Positions 9,388-17,448 of a DNA stretch of 64,000 nucleotides are shown in pieces; the stretch's first letter is position 1; every line of letters starts with the position of its first letter. The DNA is from Pseudoxanthomonas helianthi (GTDB lineage: Bacteria > Pseudomonadota > Gammaproteobacteria > Xanthomonadales > Xanthomonadaceae): NCBI RefSeq assembly GCF_017939625.1, contig NZ_JAGKTC010000003.1, positions 372,001-436,000 of the forward strand, read 5' to 3'. The notes below the pieces were generated by a model, which saw only the letters and a list, made by a program, of their open reading frames with translations, did not search any database and was not told where the DNA came from. Both the position numbers and the translations under genes were made by a program.

Positions 9388-9446
9388 TAGGGCGGGCCGC
9401 GGCCCGCCATGTCATTCGAAGGATGGTGGGCTTGAGCCCACCCTAC
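9388..9446. repeat. REP-II inverted pair next to the GST gene
   Basis: Two facing palindromic units: GTAGGGCGGGC..GCCCGCC on the left and GGTGGGCTTGAGCCCACC ending in CTAC on the right. The same family occurs at 61083-61157 and, in a GTAGAG version, at 47159 and 63613. The TAG stop codon of the GST gene (9443-9445) lies inside the right unit. Confidence 0.8.
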
Positions 9447-10084
9447 GTGGATTGGTCGATCAGGGCCTGCGCCTGCGCATCGGGTGCGGGCAACGGCACG
9501 AAGCCCGGCGTGGCTTCGACGCGCGCCAGCCAACCGCGCAGCGCGGGATACGCATCCAGCGCGATGCCGCCATGCGGGGCGACGCAGGTGTAGGCGTACA
9601 GCGCGATATCGGCGATGCCGTAGGCGTCGCCGCTGAACCACGGGTTCGAAGCGAGATGCTTTTCCATCACCGCAAGTGCCGCATGGCCGCGTTCGCGCAG
9701 TTTCGGCAGGTCGGCTCGGCGCGGCGAATCGGCCGGCGTCCAGCCGCAGATGAAGCGCGCCACGGCGACGTAGGGTTCATGGCTGTACTGCTCGAAGAAC
9801 ATCCAGCTCAGCGCCTGCGCCTTCTGCCAAGGATCGGACGGCAGGAATTTCGTCCCGTCGGCCAGCCAGCACAGGATCGCGTTCGATTCGACCAGCACGC
9901 GGCCGTCGTCGAGTTCGAGCATCGGCACCTTGCCGTTCGGATTCCTCGCCAGGTATTCCGGCGTGCGGGTCGCGCCGCGTGCGCTGTCGGTTTCGACCCA
10001 CGCATATTCGCGGCCAAGTTGCTCCAGCAGCAGCTTCACCTTGTGGCAGTTGCCTGAAGGCGAAAAGCCATGGACGGTGATCAT
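9443..10084 (-). CDS. Glutathione S-transferase family protein
   Basis: GST-fold protein of 213 aa. The N-terminal thioredoxin-like domain starts ITVHGFSPSGNCHKVKLLL, with Ser/Cys candidates for the glutathione site, and carries the conserved cis-Pro region NGKVPMLELDDG and the ESNAILCWLA motif. The all-helical C-terminal half contains YGIADIALYAY, the usual N-capping box. Its ATG overlaps the stop of the upstream acetyltransferase gene (ATGA). The substrate is unknown. The stop codon falls inside an intergenic repeat. Confidence 0.88.
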   Translation of the reverse strand: MITVHGFSPSGNCHKVKLLLEQLGREYAWVETDSARGATRTPEYLARNPNGKVPMLELDDGRVLVESNAILCWLADGTKFLPSDPWQKAQALSWMFFEQYSHEPYVAVARFICGWTPADSPRRADLPKLRERGHAALAVMEKHLASNPWFSGDAYGIADIALYAYTCVAPHGGIALDAYPALRGWLARVEATPGFVPLPAPDAQAQALIDQST

Positions 10085-10629
10085 GCGGCCTGGCCCTTGC
10101 GCGCGAACCATTGCTCGCGGGTCTGGCCCCACACATCGACCACGACGTGTTCGAACGGCGCCGGCAGCTTGCCCGGCCCCTTCTTCGTCGAGCCCAGGCG
10201 CTGTGCCACCTTCTGCGAGGGGACGTTGCCGGGATCGATGCAATGGATGATGTCGTTCCAGCCGAGGTTGGCGAAGGCCCAGTCGATCGCGGCGGTGCCC
10301 GCTTCGGTCGCATAGCCCTTGCCCCACGCGCGCGGATGGAAGGCGTAACCGATTTCGTTGCCCGGCCAGCCTTCCGGCTTCCACGGCCCGATCTGGCCCA
10401 TCCACAGTCCGCTGGCCTTCTCGATCACGCCGAACATGCCGAAGCCCTGCACGAACCATGCGCCGGGTTGCCACAGGAAACGCCGCCACGCTTCGGCCCG
10501 GGTCACGTGTCCGCCGATGAAGCGGGACGCATTCGCATCGCCCTGCATTTCCGCGAAGCCGTCGAAGTCGGTGGCCTGCGGCGGCCGCAGGAGCAGGCGT
10601 TCGGTTTCCAGTATCGGACCGGACTGCAT
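10081..10629 (-). CDS. GNAT family N-acetyltransferase (RimJ/RimL-like)
   Basis: Acetyltransferase of 182 aa resembling the RimJ/RimL subgroup. It begins LETERLLLRPPQATDFDGFA. The acetyl-CoA-binding segment reads EIGYAFHPRAWGKGYATEAG, and the C-terminal part has NVPSQKVAQRLG, both characteristic of GNAT_3 enzymes. It is followed with a four-base overlap by the GST gene. The substrate is not predictable. Confidence 0.85.
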   Translation of the reverse strand: MQSGPILETERLLLRPPQATDFDGFAEMQGDANASRFIGGHVTRAEAWRRFLWQPGAWFVQGFGMFGVIEKASGLWMGQIGPWKPEGWPGNEIGYAFHPRAWGKGYATEAGTAAIDWAFANLGWNDIIHCIDPGNVPSQKVAQRLGSTKKGPGKLPAPFEHVVVDVWGQTREQWFARKGQAA

Positions 10630-10642
10630 GGCGGACTCCAGG

Positions 10643-11809
10643 TCAGAAAGCGTTGATGCCGGTCAGCTCGCGGCCGATCACCAGCTGGTGCACGGTTTCG
10701 GTGCCTTCGTAGGTAATGACCGATTCGAGGTTCAGCGCATGGCGGATCGCGGCGTGTTCGGTGGTGATGCCGGCGCCCCCAAGCAGGTCGCGGCATTCGC
10801 GGGCGATGTCGATCGCCATGCGGCAGTTGTTCCACTTCGCGAGCGACACCTGCTGCGGCTGCATGGTGCCGGCATCCTTCAGCCGGCCGAGCTGCAGCAC
10901 CAGCAATTGCGCCAAGGTGATGCGACGGGCCATGTCGGCCATCTTGATCTGCGCCGACTGCGTGGCCGCCACCGGGCGGTCGAACAGGATGCGTTCCTTG
11001 GTGTAGCCCAGCACTTCGTCGAGGCAGGCGATGGCCGCGCCGATCGGGCCCCAGGTGATGCCATAGCGGGCCTGGGTCAGGCAGCCCAGCGGCCCCTTCA
11101 GGCCCTTCACGTTCGGCAGGCGGTTCGCATCCGGCACGCGCACGTTGTCGAAGAACAGCGCGCTGGTGACCGACGCGCGCAGCGACATCTTGTGCTTGAT
11201 CTCCTGCGCGGTGAAACCGGGCATGCCCTTCTCCAGCACGAAGCCCTGGATGCCGTCATCGGTCTGCGCCCAGACGATGGCGATGTCGGCCAGGTTGCCG
11301 TTGGTGATCCACATCTTGGAACCGTTGATCACCCAGTCGCCGCCGTCTCGGACCGCGCGGGTCTTCATGTTGGCCGGGTCGGAACCGCCGTGCGGTTCGG
11401 TAAGGCCGAAGCAGCCGATCACCTTGCCGGCGGCCATGTCCGGCAGCCAGCGCATGCGCTGTTCCTCGCTGCCGTAGGCGTAGATCGGGTACATGCACAA
11501 CGAGCTCTGCACGCTGACGAAGCTGCGGATGCCGCTGTCGCCGCGTTCCAGTTCCTGGCAGATCAGGCCGTAGCTGACGCCGTTGAGGCCGGCGCAACCG
11601 TACTGTTCCGGCAGCGACGAACCGAGCAGGCCCAGCTCGGCGATTTCCGGGACCAGTTCCTTCGGGAAGCGGCCCTGGTCGAAAGCCTCGCCGATGATCG
11701 GGCGCACGCGCTCGTCGGTGAAACGGGCCACGGTGTCCTGCACCGCGCGCTCTTCCTCGCTCAGCAGGGAACGGACATCGAACAGGTCGTAGGGGTTCAG
11801 AGCGGGCAT
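10643..11809 (-). CDS. gcdH: Acyl-CoA dehydrogenase, glutaryl-CoA dehydrogenase type
   Basis: Flavin-dependent acyl-CoA dehydrogenase of 388 aa, most like glutaryl-CoA dehydrogenase, which oxidises and decarboxylates glutaryl-CoA to crotonyl-CoA in lysine/tryptophan catabolism. FAD contacts are visible in CFGLTEPHGGSDP and WITNGNLADI. The catalytic-base region at the C-terminus, TYEGTETVHQLVIGRELTGI, closely follows the GcdH pattern, and an arginine sits in RSFVSVQSSL where GcdH binds the glutaryl carboxylate. The start at 11809 (MPALNPYDLFD) gives the family length. The substrate assignment is inferred. Confidence 0.8.
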   Translation of the reverse strand: MPALNPYDLFDVRSLLSEEERAVQDTVARFTDERVRPIIGEAFDQGRFPKELVPEIAELGLLGSSLPEQYGCAGLNGVSYGLICQELERGDSGIRSFVSVQSSLCMYPIYAYGSEEQRMRWLPDMAAGKVIGCFGLTEPHGGSDPANMKTRAVRDGGDWVINGSKMWITNGNLADIAIVWAQTDDGIQGFVLEKGMPGFTAQEIKHKMSLRASVTSALFFDNVRVPDANRLPNVKGLKGPLGCLTQARYGITWGPIGAAIACLDEVLGYTKERILFDRPVAATQSAQIKMADMARRITLAQLLVLQLGRLKDAGTMQPQQVSLAKWNNCRMAIDIARECRDLLGGAGITTEHAAIRHALNLESVITYEGTETVHQLVIGRELTGINAF

Positions 11810-11966
11810 CGCCGTGGCCGGTTTGGGAAGCCCGTCATTGTATGCGCCCCGCCGAGACGGCCGTAAGCTTCGGGACGCCAAGGGGATTTCGGCGATTTGC
11901 GCGGGTTTTGCCGCGTGGGCCGTGAAAATGCCAGCGCCTGCCGCGCACTGGCGGACCGGGCAAGGA

Positions 11967-11992
11967 AAAGGCCGGCATCGAGCCGGCCTTTC
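11967..11992 (-). terminator. Terminator of the glycine-zipper protein gene
   Basis: A perfect stem, AAGGCCGGC/GCCGGCCTT, with a five-base loop is followed on the minus strand by TTTTCC, 26 bases after the stop of the gene ending at 12018. Confidence 0.8.
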
Positions 11993-12017
11993 CATGTTCG
12001 ATCGAAGAGCGCAGCGA

Positions 12018-12845
12018 TCAACCGTGATCGTTGCTGCCAGCCGCGGAAGCGGTCTGGGTCACGACCTGGCCGTCGATGACCGGCAGGCGGTCCGAAACCG
12101 GCTTTTCGTCCATGCGGATGGTCTTTTCCTGGCCCTCGTAGCGATAGGTCACGTCGTAACCCTTGACCACGTCTTCGCTGCCCATCGCGATCCGGTTGCC
12201 CGGCTTGCTGTCGACGCGCATCGTACCGGTGGTGCCGTCCGGATTGCGGTAGGTCACGTTGTAGCCGGTCACGCGCGAGCTCTGCGACGAAGCCTGCTCG
12301 GTGTGGCACTGGCGCTCGGTGCGGCTGACGACCTTGCCGCCGACATGGCGACGGTCGATCTCGCGGCCGGCGAAACCCCCGCCCACCGCACCGGCCACCG
12401 TAGCCAGCTTGCGGCCGTCGCCCTTGCCGACCTGGTTGCCGATCAGGCCACCGATCACCGCGCCGGCGACCGTGCCGCCGACGTTGCCGTCGCGCTCGGG
12501 CAGGCGATCCTGCACGACCACGTCGTTGCACACTTCGCGCGGCGTGGTCGTAGTGGTGGTCTCGCGCACCGCCTCGCTGCCGATCACGGTGGCGTACACC
12601 TTCTCGCGGCTGGTCACCGGCGTCACCTTGAGCACGTCGGCGTATTGCAGGGCGTTGCCCGGGATCTGGGCGTTGGCCTGGGCGGCATCGTCCAGCGCAG
12701 TCGCGCCGACGGCCATCGGCGCCTCGGTACCGGCGACGGGCGCGGACGGCTGCGACGAGCGATTGTTCATGTAGGCCGCGGTCGCCACGCCGCCGACAAG
12801 CAGGGCGCCAACCGCAACGAGAGCAGTAGTAGTGGTGCTTTTCAT
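12018..12845 (-). CDS. Glycine-zipper 2TM envelope protein
   Basis: A 275-aa exported or membrane-anchored protein. Residues 1-25 form a signal or anchor helix (TTTTALVAVGALLVGGVATA). A glycine-zipper 2TM domain occupies the middle (GGTVAGAVIGGLIGNQVGKG and GAVGGGFAGREID), as in the 17-kDa Rickettsia antigen/SlyB-like superfamily. The C-terminal third contains repeated VTYRN/VTYRY segments. Such proteins usually sit in the cell envelope; the exact role is unknown. It has its own terminator and is divergent from the small gene at 13018. Confidence 0.8.
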   Translation of the reverse strand: MKSTTTTALVAVGALLVGGVATAAYMNNRSSQPSAPVAGTEAPMAVGATALDDAAQANAQIPGNALQYADVLKVTPVTSREKVYATVIGSEAVRETTTTTTPREVCNDVVVQDRLPERDGNVGGTVAGAVIGGLIGNQVGKGDGRKLATVAGAVGGGFAGREIDRRHVGGKVVSRTERQCHTEQASSQSSRVTGYNVTYRNPDGTTGTMRVDSKPGNRIAMGSEDVVKGYDVTYRYEGQEKTIRMDEKPVSDRLPVIDGQVVTQTASAAGSNDHG

Positions 12846-13017
12846 GTCAGCCTCCGGGCGGGTGGTTCCCGCGCTGTGATGATGGCGTAATTCCAGCATG
12901 AGAAGGCTGAACGGGACGCCGACCGAAATGGCGCAACCCGGCTGGAACATGAATCGCTGCACCCGGTCACACTCCATGCTAGCGTGATGCCATCGCAACA
13001 TCTCGGAGCACCGAACG

Positions 13018-13251
13018 ATGGCCACTCCCCTGCTCGCTCCCTTGTTGGGCTGGGCGCAGAAGCTGCGCTACCCCACCCTGTTCAAGCTGGTCGCGGCGTT
13101 GTTCGTCGTGGACATGTTCATTCCCGATTTCATTCCCTTCGCCGACGAAATCCTGCTCGGGCTGGGCACGCTGCTGTTGGCGAACTGGAAGAACCGTAAG
13201 GCGCCGAACGCCATCGACCAGGCGCCGACGCCGACCGAGCCGCCACGCTGA
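13018..13251 (+). CDS. Small membrane-associated protein of unknown function
   Basis: A 77-aa protein with a hydrophobic centre, FKLVAALFVVDMFIPDFIPF, followed by a second hydrophobic stretch, ILLGLGTLLLANW. It ends in a polar, proline-rich tail. It resembles a small uncharacterised family common in Xanthomonadaceae (annotated DUF6116, from memory). It is five bases upstream of tatD and probably co-transcribed with it. No function can be assigned. Confidence 0.7.
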   Translation: MATPLLAPLLGWAQKLRYPTLFKLVAALFVVDMFIPDFIPFADEILLGLGTLLLANWKNRKAPNAIDQAPTPTEPPR

Positions 13252-13256
13252 CCGGC

Positions 13257-14024
13257 GTGCTGGTCGACAGCCACTGCCACCTCGACGCAGCCGAGTTCGA
13301 TTCCGATCGCGCGGCGGTGGTGTCGCGCGCCCGGGCGTCCGGCGTGCTGCAGCAGGTCGTTCCCGCGGTCGACGCCGCAGGTTGGCCCAAATTGCGCGAG
13401 GTCTGCGCGGCCGATGCCGGCCTGTTTCCCGCCTACGGCCTGCATCCGATGTATCTGCGCGAACACCAGCCGGCGCACCTCGACGAGTTGCGCGACTGGA
13501 TCGAACGCGAACGCCCGGTTGCGGTCGGCGAATGCGGGCTGGATTTCTTCGTCGAAGGCCTCGATACCGACGCGCAGCGTTTCTATTTCGAGGGGCAATT
13601 GAAGCTGGCGCGCGAATTCGACCTGCCGGCGATCGTGCATGCGCGCCGCGCGGTCGACGCGGTGATCGCCGCGGTCAAACGCGTCGGCAAGCTGCGTGGC
13701 GTCGTGCACAGCTACTCGGGTAGCGCAGAACAGGCGCGCCAGCTGTTCGACCTCGGCTTGCTGATCGGCCTCGGCGGCCCGGTTACCTACGAACGCGCCA
13801 ACCGCCTGCGCCAGCTCGCCGCAAACGTACCGCTGGACTCGTTGCTGCTGGAAACCGACGCGCCGGACCAGCCGGATTCGCGCCACCGCGGCGAACGCAA
13901 CGAACCGTCGCGCCTGCCCTTCGTCTGCGAAACCATTGCGGCGCTGCGCGGTGTGGAGCCGCGGGACATCGCCCGGGCGACGGCCGACAACGCGCGCCGG
14001 CTGTTCGCCCTGCCGCCGGCCTGA
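13257..14024 (+). CDS. tatD: TatD family metal-dependent hydrolase (putative DNase)
   Basis: TatD-type TIM-barrel hydrolase of 255 aa, nearest in form to YjjV/YcfH. Metal-binding motifs are present: DSHCHLD at the N-terminus, Glu in VGECGLDFF, His in VHARRA, His in GVVHSYSGS, and Asp in LLLETDAPDQP. Family members act as 3'-5' DNA/RNA exonucleases in repair or quality control. Translation must start at GTG 13257 (LVDSHCH). It converges on dnaB with a nine-base gap. Confidence 0.9.
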   Translation: MLVDSHCHLDAAEFDSDRAAVVSRARASGVLQQVVPAVDAAGWPKLREVCAADAGLFPAYGLHPMYLREHQPAHLDELRDWIERERPVAVGECGLDFFVEGLDTDAQRFYFEGQLKLAREFDLPAIVHARRAVDAVIAAVKRVGKLRGVVHSYSGSAEQARQLFDLGLLIGLGGPVTYERANRLRQLAANVPLDSLLLETDAPDQPDSRHRGERNEPSRLPFVCETIAALRGVEPRDIARATADNARRLFALPPA

Positions 14025-14033
14025 GCCGCAGGT

Positions 14034-15476
14034 TTATTCGAAGCTGCCCACCGAATCGTGGGCGAGATTGTCGAAGCGGGTGTATTCGCCGAAGAATTTC
14101 AGCTTCAATGCACCGGTCGGGCCGCTACGCTGCTTGCCGATGATGATCTCGGCCAAACCCTTGTCGGCCGAATCCTTGTGGTAGTACTCGTCGCGGTAGA
14201 TGAACACGATGATGTCTGCATCCTGCTCGATGGCGCCGGATTCGCGCAGGTCGGCCATCACCGGACGCTTGTCGGTGCGCGTTTCCAGCGAGCGGTTGAG
14301 CTGCGACAAGGCGATCACCGGTACCTTCAGTTCCTTGGCCAGCGCCTTCAGCGAACGCGAAATCTCGGAGATCTCGGTGGCGCGGTTCTCGCTGTTGCCC
14401 GGTACAGCCATCAGCTGCAGGTAGTCGATGACGATCAGCCCCAGGCCGTTGTTCTCGCGATGCAGGCGGCGCGACTTGGCGCGCAGCACGTCCGGCGACA
14501 GCGCCGGGGTATCGTCGATGAAGATCTTGGTTTCCTTGAGCATGCGGATCGCGCTGGTGACGCGGCTCCAGTCTTCGTCCTCCAGCTGGCCGGTGCGCAG
14601 GCGCTGGGCGTTGACCCGGCCGTTCGATGAAATCAGGCGCAGCGCCAATTGCGCAGCCGACATTTCCATCGAAAACACCGCCACCGCCTTCTTCGACTTG
14701 ATCGCCGCGTATTCGGCGATGTTCAGCGCGAAGGTGGTCTTGCCCATCGCCGGGCGCGCCGCGAGGATGATCAGGTCGGTCGGCTGCAGGCCGGCCGTCA
14801 TGTCGTCGAACTCGTGGTAACCCGTCGGCAGGCCGGTGATGCTGCCGCCGTTGTTGAAGCGGTCCTGCAGCACGTCGAACGCGTCCTTCAACGCGGTATT
14901 GACCGCGGTGAAATCGGTGCGCCCACGCGCGCCGGATTCGGCGATGGCGAACACCTTCTGCTCGGCGGTGGCCAGGAGTTCGGTGGTCTCGCGGCCATCG
15001 GGCTGGAAGCCGTCGTTGACGATCTGGGTGCCGACTTCGATCAGCTTGCGCATCACCGCCTTGTCGCGGACGATCTCGGCGTAAGCCGTGATGTTCGCCG
15101 CCGAGGGCGTGTTGCTGGCCAACTCGATCAGGTAGGCGCCGCCGGCGACCTGTTCGGACAGCCCCTGCGAGTCGAACCACTCGCCCAGGGTCACCGCATC
15201 GCAGGGACGGTCCCTCTCCACCAGGTCGGCAATCGCACGCCAGATCAGCTGGTGGTCGCGGCGGTAGAAATCGTCCGCGGTCAGCTTGTCGCCAACCCGG
15301 TCGAACGACTCCGGCGCCAGCATCAGGCCGCCGAGCACCGCCTGTTCGGCCTCGATCGAATGCGGCGGCACGCGCAGTTGCTCGATGCGGGCATCGGAGG
15401 GATCGTTGCGGAAACCTGGGCGTGCGGACATGGGAGGTGCGGTTTCCTGCCAACGGAGGGGAATCGGGTCGGCCAT
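14034..15476 (-). CDS. dnaB: Replicative DNA helicase DnaB
   Basis: Hexameric replicative helicase of 480 aa. The N-terminal primase-interaction domain begins at VPPHSIEAEQAVLGGLML. The RecA-like ATPase follows, with Walker A in ARPAMGKTTFALNIAEYAA, Walker B around LGLIVIDYLQLM, and the DnaB box SQLNRSLETR...SGAIEQDADIIVFIYRD. An in-frame ATG at 15431 (MSARPGFRND) is an equally plausible start and would give 465 aa; neither has a strong ribosome site. It lies next to the rpsF-rpsR-rplI operon, a common arrangement. Confidence 0.95.
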   Translation of the reverse strand: MADPIPLRWQETAPPMSARPGFRNDPSDARIEQLRVPPHSIEAEQAVLGGLMLAPESFDRVGDKLTADDFYRRDHQLIWRAIADLVERDRPCDAVTLGEWFDSQGLSEQVAGGAYLIELASNTPSAANITAYAEIVRDKAVMRKLIEVGTQIVNDGFQPDGRETTELLATAEQKVFAIAESGARGRTDFTAVNTALKDAFDVLQDRFNNGGSITGLPTGYHEFDDMTAGLQPTDLIILAARPAMGKTTFALNIAEYAAIKSKKAVAVFSMEMSAAQLALRLISSNGRVNAQRLRTGQLEDEDWSRVTSAIRMLKETKIFIDDTPALSPDVLRAKSRRLHRENNGLGLIVIDYLQLMAVPGNSENRATEISEISRSLKALAKELKVPVIALSQLNRSLETRTDKRPVMADLRESGAIEQDADIIVFIYRDEYYHKDSADKGLAEIIIGKQRSGPTGALKLKFFGEYTRFDNLAHDSVGSFE

Positions 15477-15566
15477 GGTAGAGGCTCTGCCTTGCGAGCG
15501 TTGCAGATAACCATGTGGATAACCGGTGGGAATCTCACCGGCCGCGACGCGCCGATCCGTGAAACA

Positions 15567-15592
15567 GAACGGGCGCCTTGCGGCGCCCGTTC
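15567..15592 (-). terminator. Hairpin terminator of rpsF-rpsR-rplI
   Basis: An 11-bp perfect stem, GAACGGGCGCC/GGCGCCCGTTC, with a four-base loop lies 27 bases after the rplI stop. On the minus strand it is followed by TGTTTCA, only a weak U-tract. Confidence 0.65.
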
Positions 15593-15618
15593 ATCGCGTG
15601 GAAGGCGAAGGCCTGCGA

Positions 15619-16068
15619 TCAGGCTTCGGCTTCGACGACCACCTTCAGCGTGGTTTCCACGTCGGCGTGCAGCTTGGCGATGACTTCGTATTCGCCGACG
15701 TTGCGGAACGCGCCTTCGCCCAGCACCACTTCGCTCTTTTCCAGCGGCAGGCCGGCGGCGGTGAAGGCCTCGGCGATATCGCGCGGGCCGACCGAGCCGA
15801 ACAGCTTGCCTTCGGTCGAGGCGTTGGCCTTGATGGTCACGCTGGCGCCTTCCAGCTTGGCCTTGCGGGCTTCGGCTTCGTCGTGCGCGGCCTTGGCCTT
15901 GGCTTCGTACTCGGCGCGCTTGGCTTCGAACGCGGCGATGTTGGCCTCGGTGGCCGGCACGGCCTTGCCCTGCGGCACCAGGTAGTTGCGGCCGTAGCCC
16001 GGCTTGACCTTGACCTTGTCGCCCAGGACGCCGAGGTTGGTCACTTTCTGCAGAAGAATCAGTTCCAT
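15619..16068 (-). CDS. rplI: 50S ribosomal protein L9
   Basis: Ribosomal protein bL9, 149 aa, the usual length. The N-terminal globular domain starts [13 protein letters not shown] and contains the signature [16 protein letters not shown], followed by the long connecting helix and the C-terminal domain. It is the last gene of the rpsF-rpsR-rplI operon. Confidence 0.97.
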   Translation of the reverse strand: MELILLQKVTNLGVLGDKVKVKPGYGRNYLVPQGKAVPATEANIAAFEAKRAEYEAKAKAAHDEAEARKAKLEGASVTIKANASTEGKLFGSVGPRDIAEAFTAAGLPLEKSEVVLGEGAFRNVGEYEVIAKLHADVETTLKVVVEAEA

Positions 16069-16138
16069 CGTATTGCTCCGTATTCGTTAGCAGGCAGCGC
16101 CTGCAGCGGTTGGCTGTCCGAATGACAGTGGATTGAAG

Positions 16139-16160
16139 AACCTCCCCGTGCGGGGAGGTT
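16139..16160 (-). other. Hairpin between rpsR and rplI
   Basis: A perfect 10-bp stem (AACCTCCCCG/CGGGGAGGTT) with a two-base spacer lies in the 97-base gap between rpsR and rplI. It has no U-tract. A role as processing site or partial attenuator lowering rplI expression is a guess. Confidence 0.5.
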
Positions 16161-16165
16161 CCGGA

Positions 16166-16396
16166 TTACACGTCGTGGTTGTCGGTGTACGGCAGCAGGG
16201 CCAGGAAGCGCGCGCGCTTGACCGCGGTCTGCAGCTGGCGCTGGTAGCGCGACTTGGTGCCGGTCACGCGGCTCGGGACGATCTTGCCGGTTTCGGTCAG
16301 GTACTGGCGCAGGGTGTTGAGATCCTTGTAGTCGATCTCTTTCACGCCCTCGGCGGTGAACTTGCAGAACTTGCGGCGGCGGAAGAACTTGGACAT
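16166..16396 (-). CDS. rpsR: 30S ribosomal protein S18
   Basis: Ribosomal protein bS18, 76 aa. It shows the family features [20 protein letters not shown] and [20 protein letters not shown]. It binds 16S rRNA as a pair with S6, encoded 25 bases upstream. Confidence 0.97.
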   Translation of the reverse strand: MSKFFRRRKFCKFTAEGVKEIDYKDLNTLRQYLTETGKIVPSRVTGTKSRYQRQLQTAVKRARFLALLPYTDNHDV

Positions 16397-16421
16397 GTCG
16401 GGCTGCTCCTAGAAAGCGTGG

Positions 16422-16829
16422 TCAGGCGGCTTCGGCGGTTTCGGAATCGGCCGTGCCGACGCCTTCTTCGTCATCGCGACGACGACGCTCGGGCTTGTCG
16501 CCCTTCTCGTCCTTGCTCTTCATGATCAGGGACATTTCGGTGTCGGCGCCGTCGCGCTTGATCACCAGGTGGCGCAGGATGGCGTCGTTGAAGCGGAAGC
16601 CTTCGGTCAGCTCGGCGAGCACTGACTGGTCGGCCTCGATGTTGAGCAGGACGTAGTGGGCCTTGACCAGGTTCTGGATCGGGTAGGCCAGCTGGCGGCG
16701 GCCCCAGTCTTCCAGGCGGTGGATCTTGCCGTTGCCGTTCTCGACCAGCGCCTTGTAGCGCTCGATCATCGCCGGCACCTGTTCGCTCTGGTCCGGATGG
16801 ACCAGGAACACGATTTCGTAATGACGCAT
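16422..16829 (-). CDS. rpsF: 30S ribosomal protein S6
   Basis: Ribosomal protein bS6, 135 aa. The N-terminus [19 protein letters not shown] and the conserved [15 protein letters not shown] are diagnostic. The acidic C-terminal tail ([15 protein letters not shown]...) is longer than the folded domain, as in many gammaproteobacteria where RimK may add glutamates. A good ribosome site, TAAGGA, precedes the ATG. It is the first gene of the operon. Confidence 0.97.
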   Translation of the reverse strand: MRHYEIVFLVHPDQSEQVPAMIERYKALVENGNGKIHRLEDWGRRQLAYPIQNLVKAHYVLLNIEADQSVLAELTEGFRFNDAILRHLVIKRDGADTEMSLIMKSKDEKGDKPERRRRDDEEGVGTADSETAEAA

Positions 16830-17002
16830 GTTGTTGATTTCCTTAAGGATATCGAGCCAGAGCCGATGAAGGGCCTGTTCCGAAAGCCCCCCGCCAGCCG
16901 GAATTGGCCGCGGTAGGGCAAGGTCTCCCGGCGAGCGGGAGCCGGAAATTATGGCAGTTCAATGGGTTGCGCGCAAATATGCGTTTCCGCGGCGCGGAGG
17001 AA

Positions 17003-17341
17003 TCAGGCGGCGTCGGCCTGGGTGGTGAAGCTTTCGCCGCAACCGCATTCGGCGGTGGCGTTCGGGTTCCTGAAGACGAAGGTCTCGCCCAGGCCCTGCT
17101 TGGCGAAATCGATCTCGGTGCCGTCGACCAGCGCCAGGCTGTCGGCATCCACGTAGATCTTCACGCCGTCCTGTTCGAACACGGTGTCGCCCGGGCGCTC
17201 GTCGCGGGCCAGGTCGGCCACGTGGCCCCAGCCGGAACAGCCGGTGCGGGTCACGCCGAAACGCAGGCCCAGCGCGCCCGGGGTCTGGCGGACGAAACGC
17301 TGCACGCGTTCGAAGGCAACGGGGGTCAGGGTCACGGCCAT
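17003..17341 (-). CDS. iscA: A-type iron-sulfur carrier protein (IscA-like)
   Basis: A-type Fe-S carrier of 112 aa, which passes clusters to apoproteins. The three conserved cysteines are in VTRTGCSGWG and in ECGCGESF at the C-terminus. NPNATAECGCGESF is closer to IscA than to ErpA. The start at 17341 (MAVTLTPVAFERV) matches family length. The gene stands alone, divergent from asnS and without iscS/iscU beside it, so an ErpA-like role remains possible. Confidence 0.85.
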   Translation of the reverse strand: MAVTLTPVAFERVQRFVRQTPGALGLRFGVTRTGCSGWGHVADLARDERPGDTVFEQDGVKIYVDADSLALVDGTEIDFAKQGLGETFVFRNPNATAECGCGESFTTQADAA

Positions 17342-17448
17342 GGATACGCTCCTCTTGCGGACATCATACGCCGCAGGCGCCGGCACTTGCGGCGGCTACG
17401 GTAAACTCCGCGTTCCATAGATTGAGCTGATCGGCAAGGATTCAAGTC

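Noticed and set aside
9377-9415. A longer N-terminus for the fused E1 protein starting at 9415
   Set aside because: The extra codons come from the REP-II repeat; ATG 9376 gives a sensible N-terminus.
7097-10057. A long plus-strand frame over the E1 and GST genes
   Set aside because: Low-complexity, Arg/Gly/Val/His-rich translation with no family resemblance, opposite clear minus-strand enzymes.
16830-17002. An S6:S18-type leader motif in front of rpsF
   Set aside because: The gap has GC-rich hairpins (for example CTCCCGGCGAGCGGGAG), but I could not match the conserved bulge and loop of the known leader with confidence.
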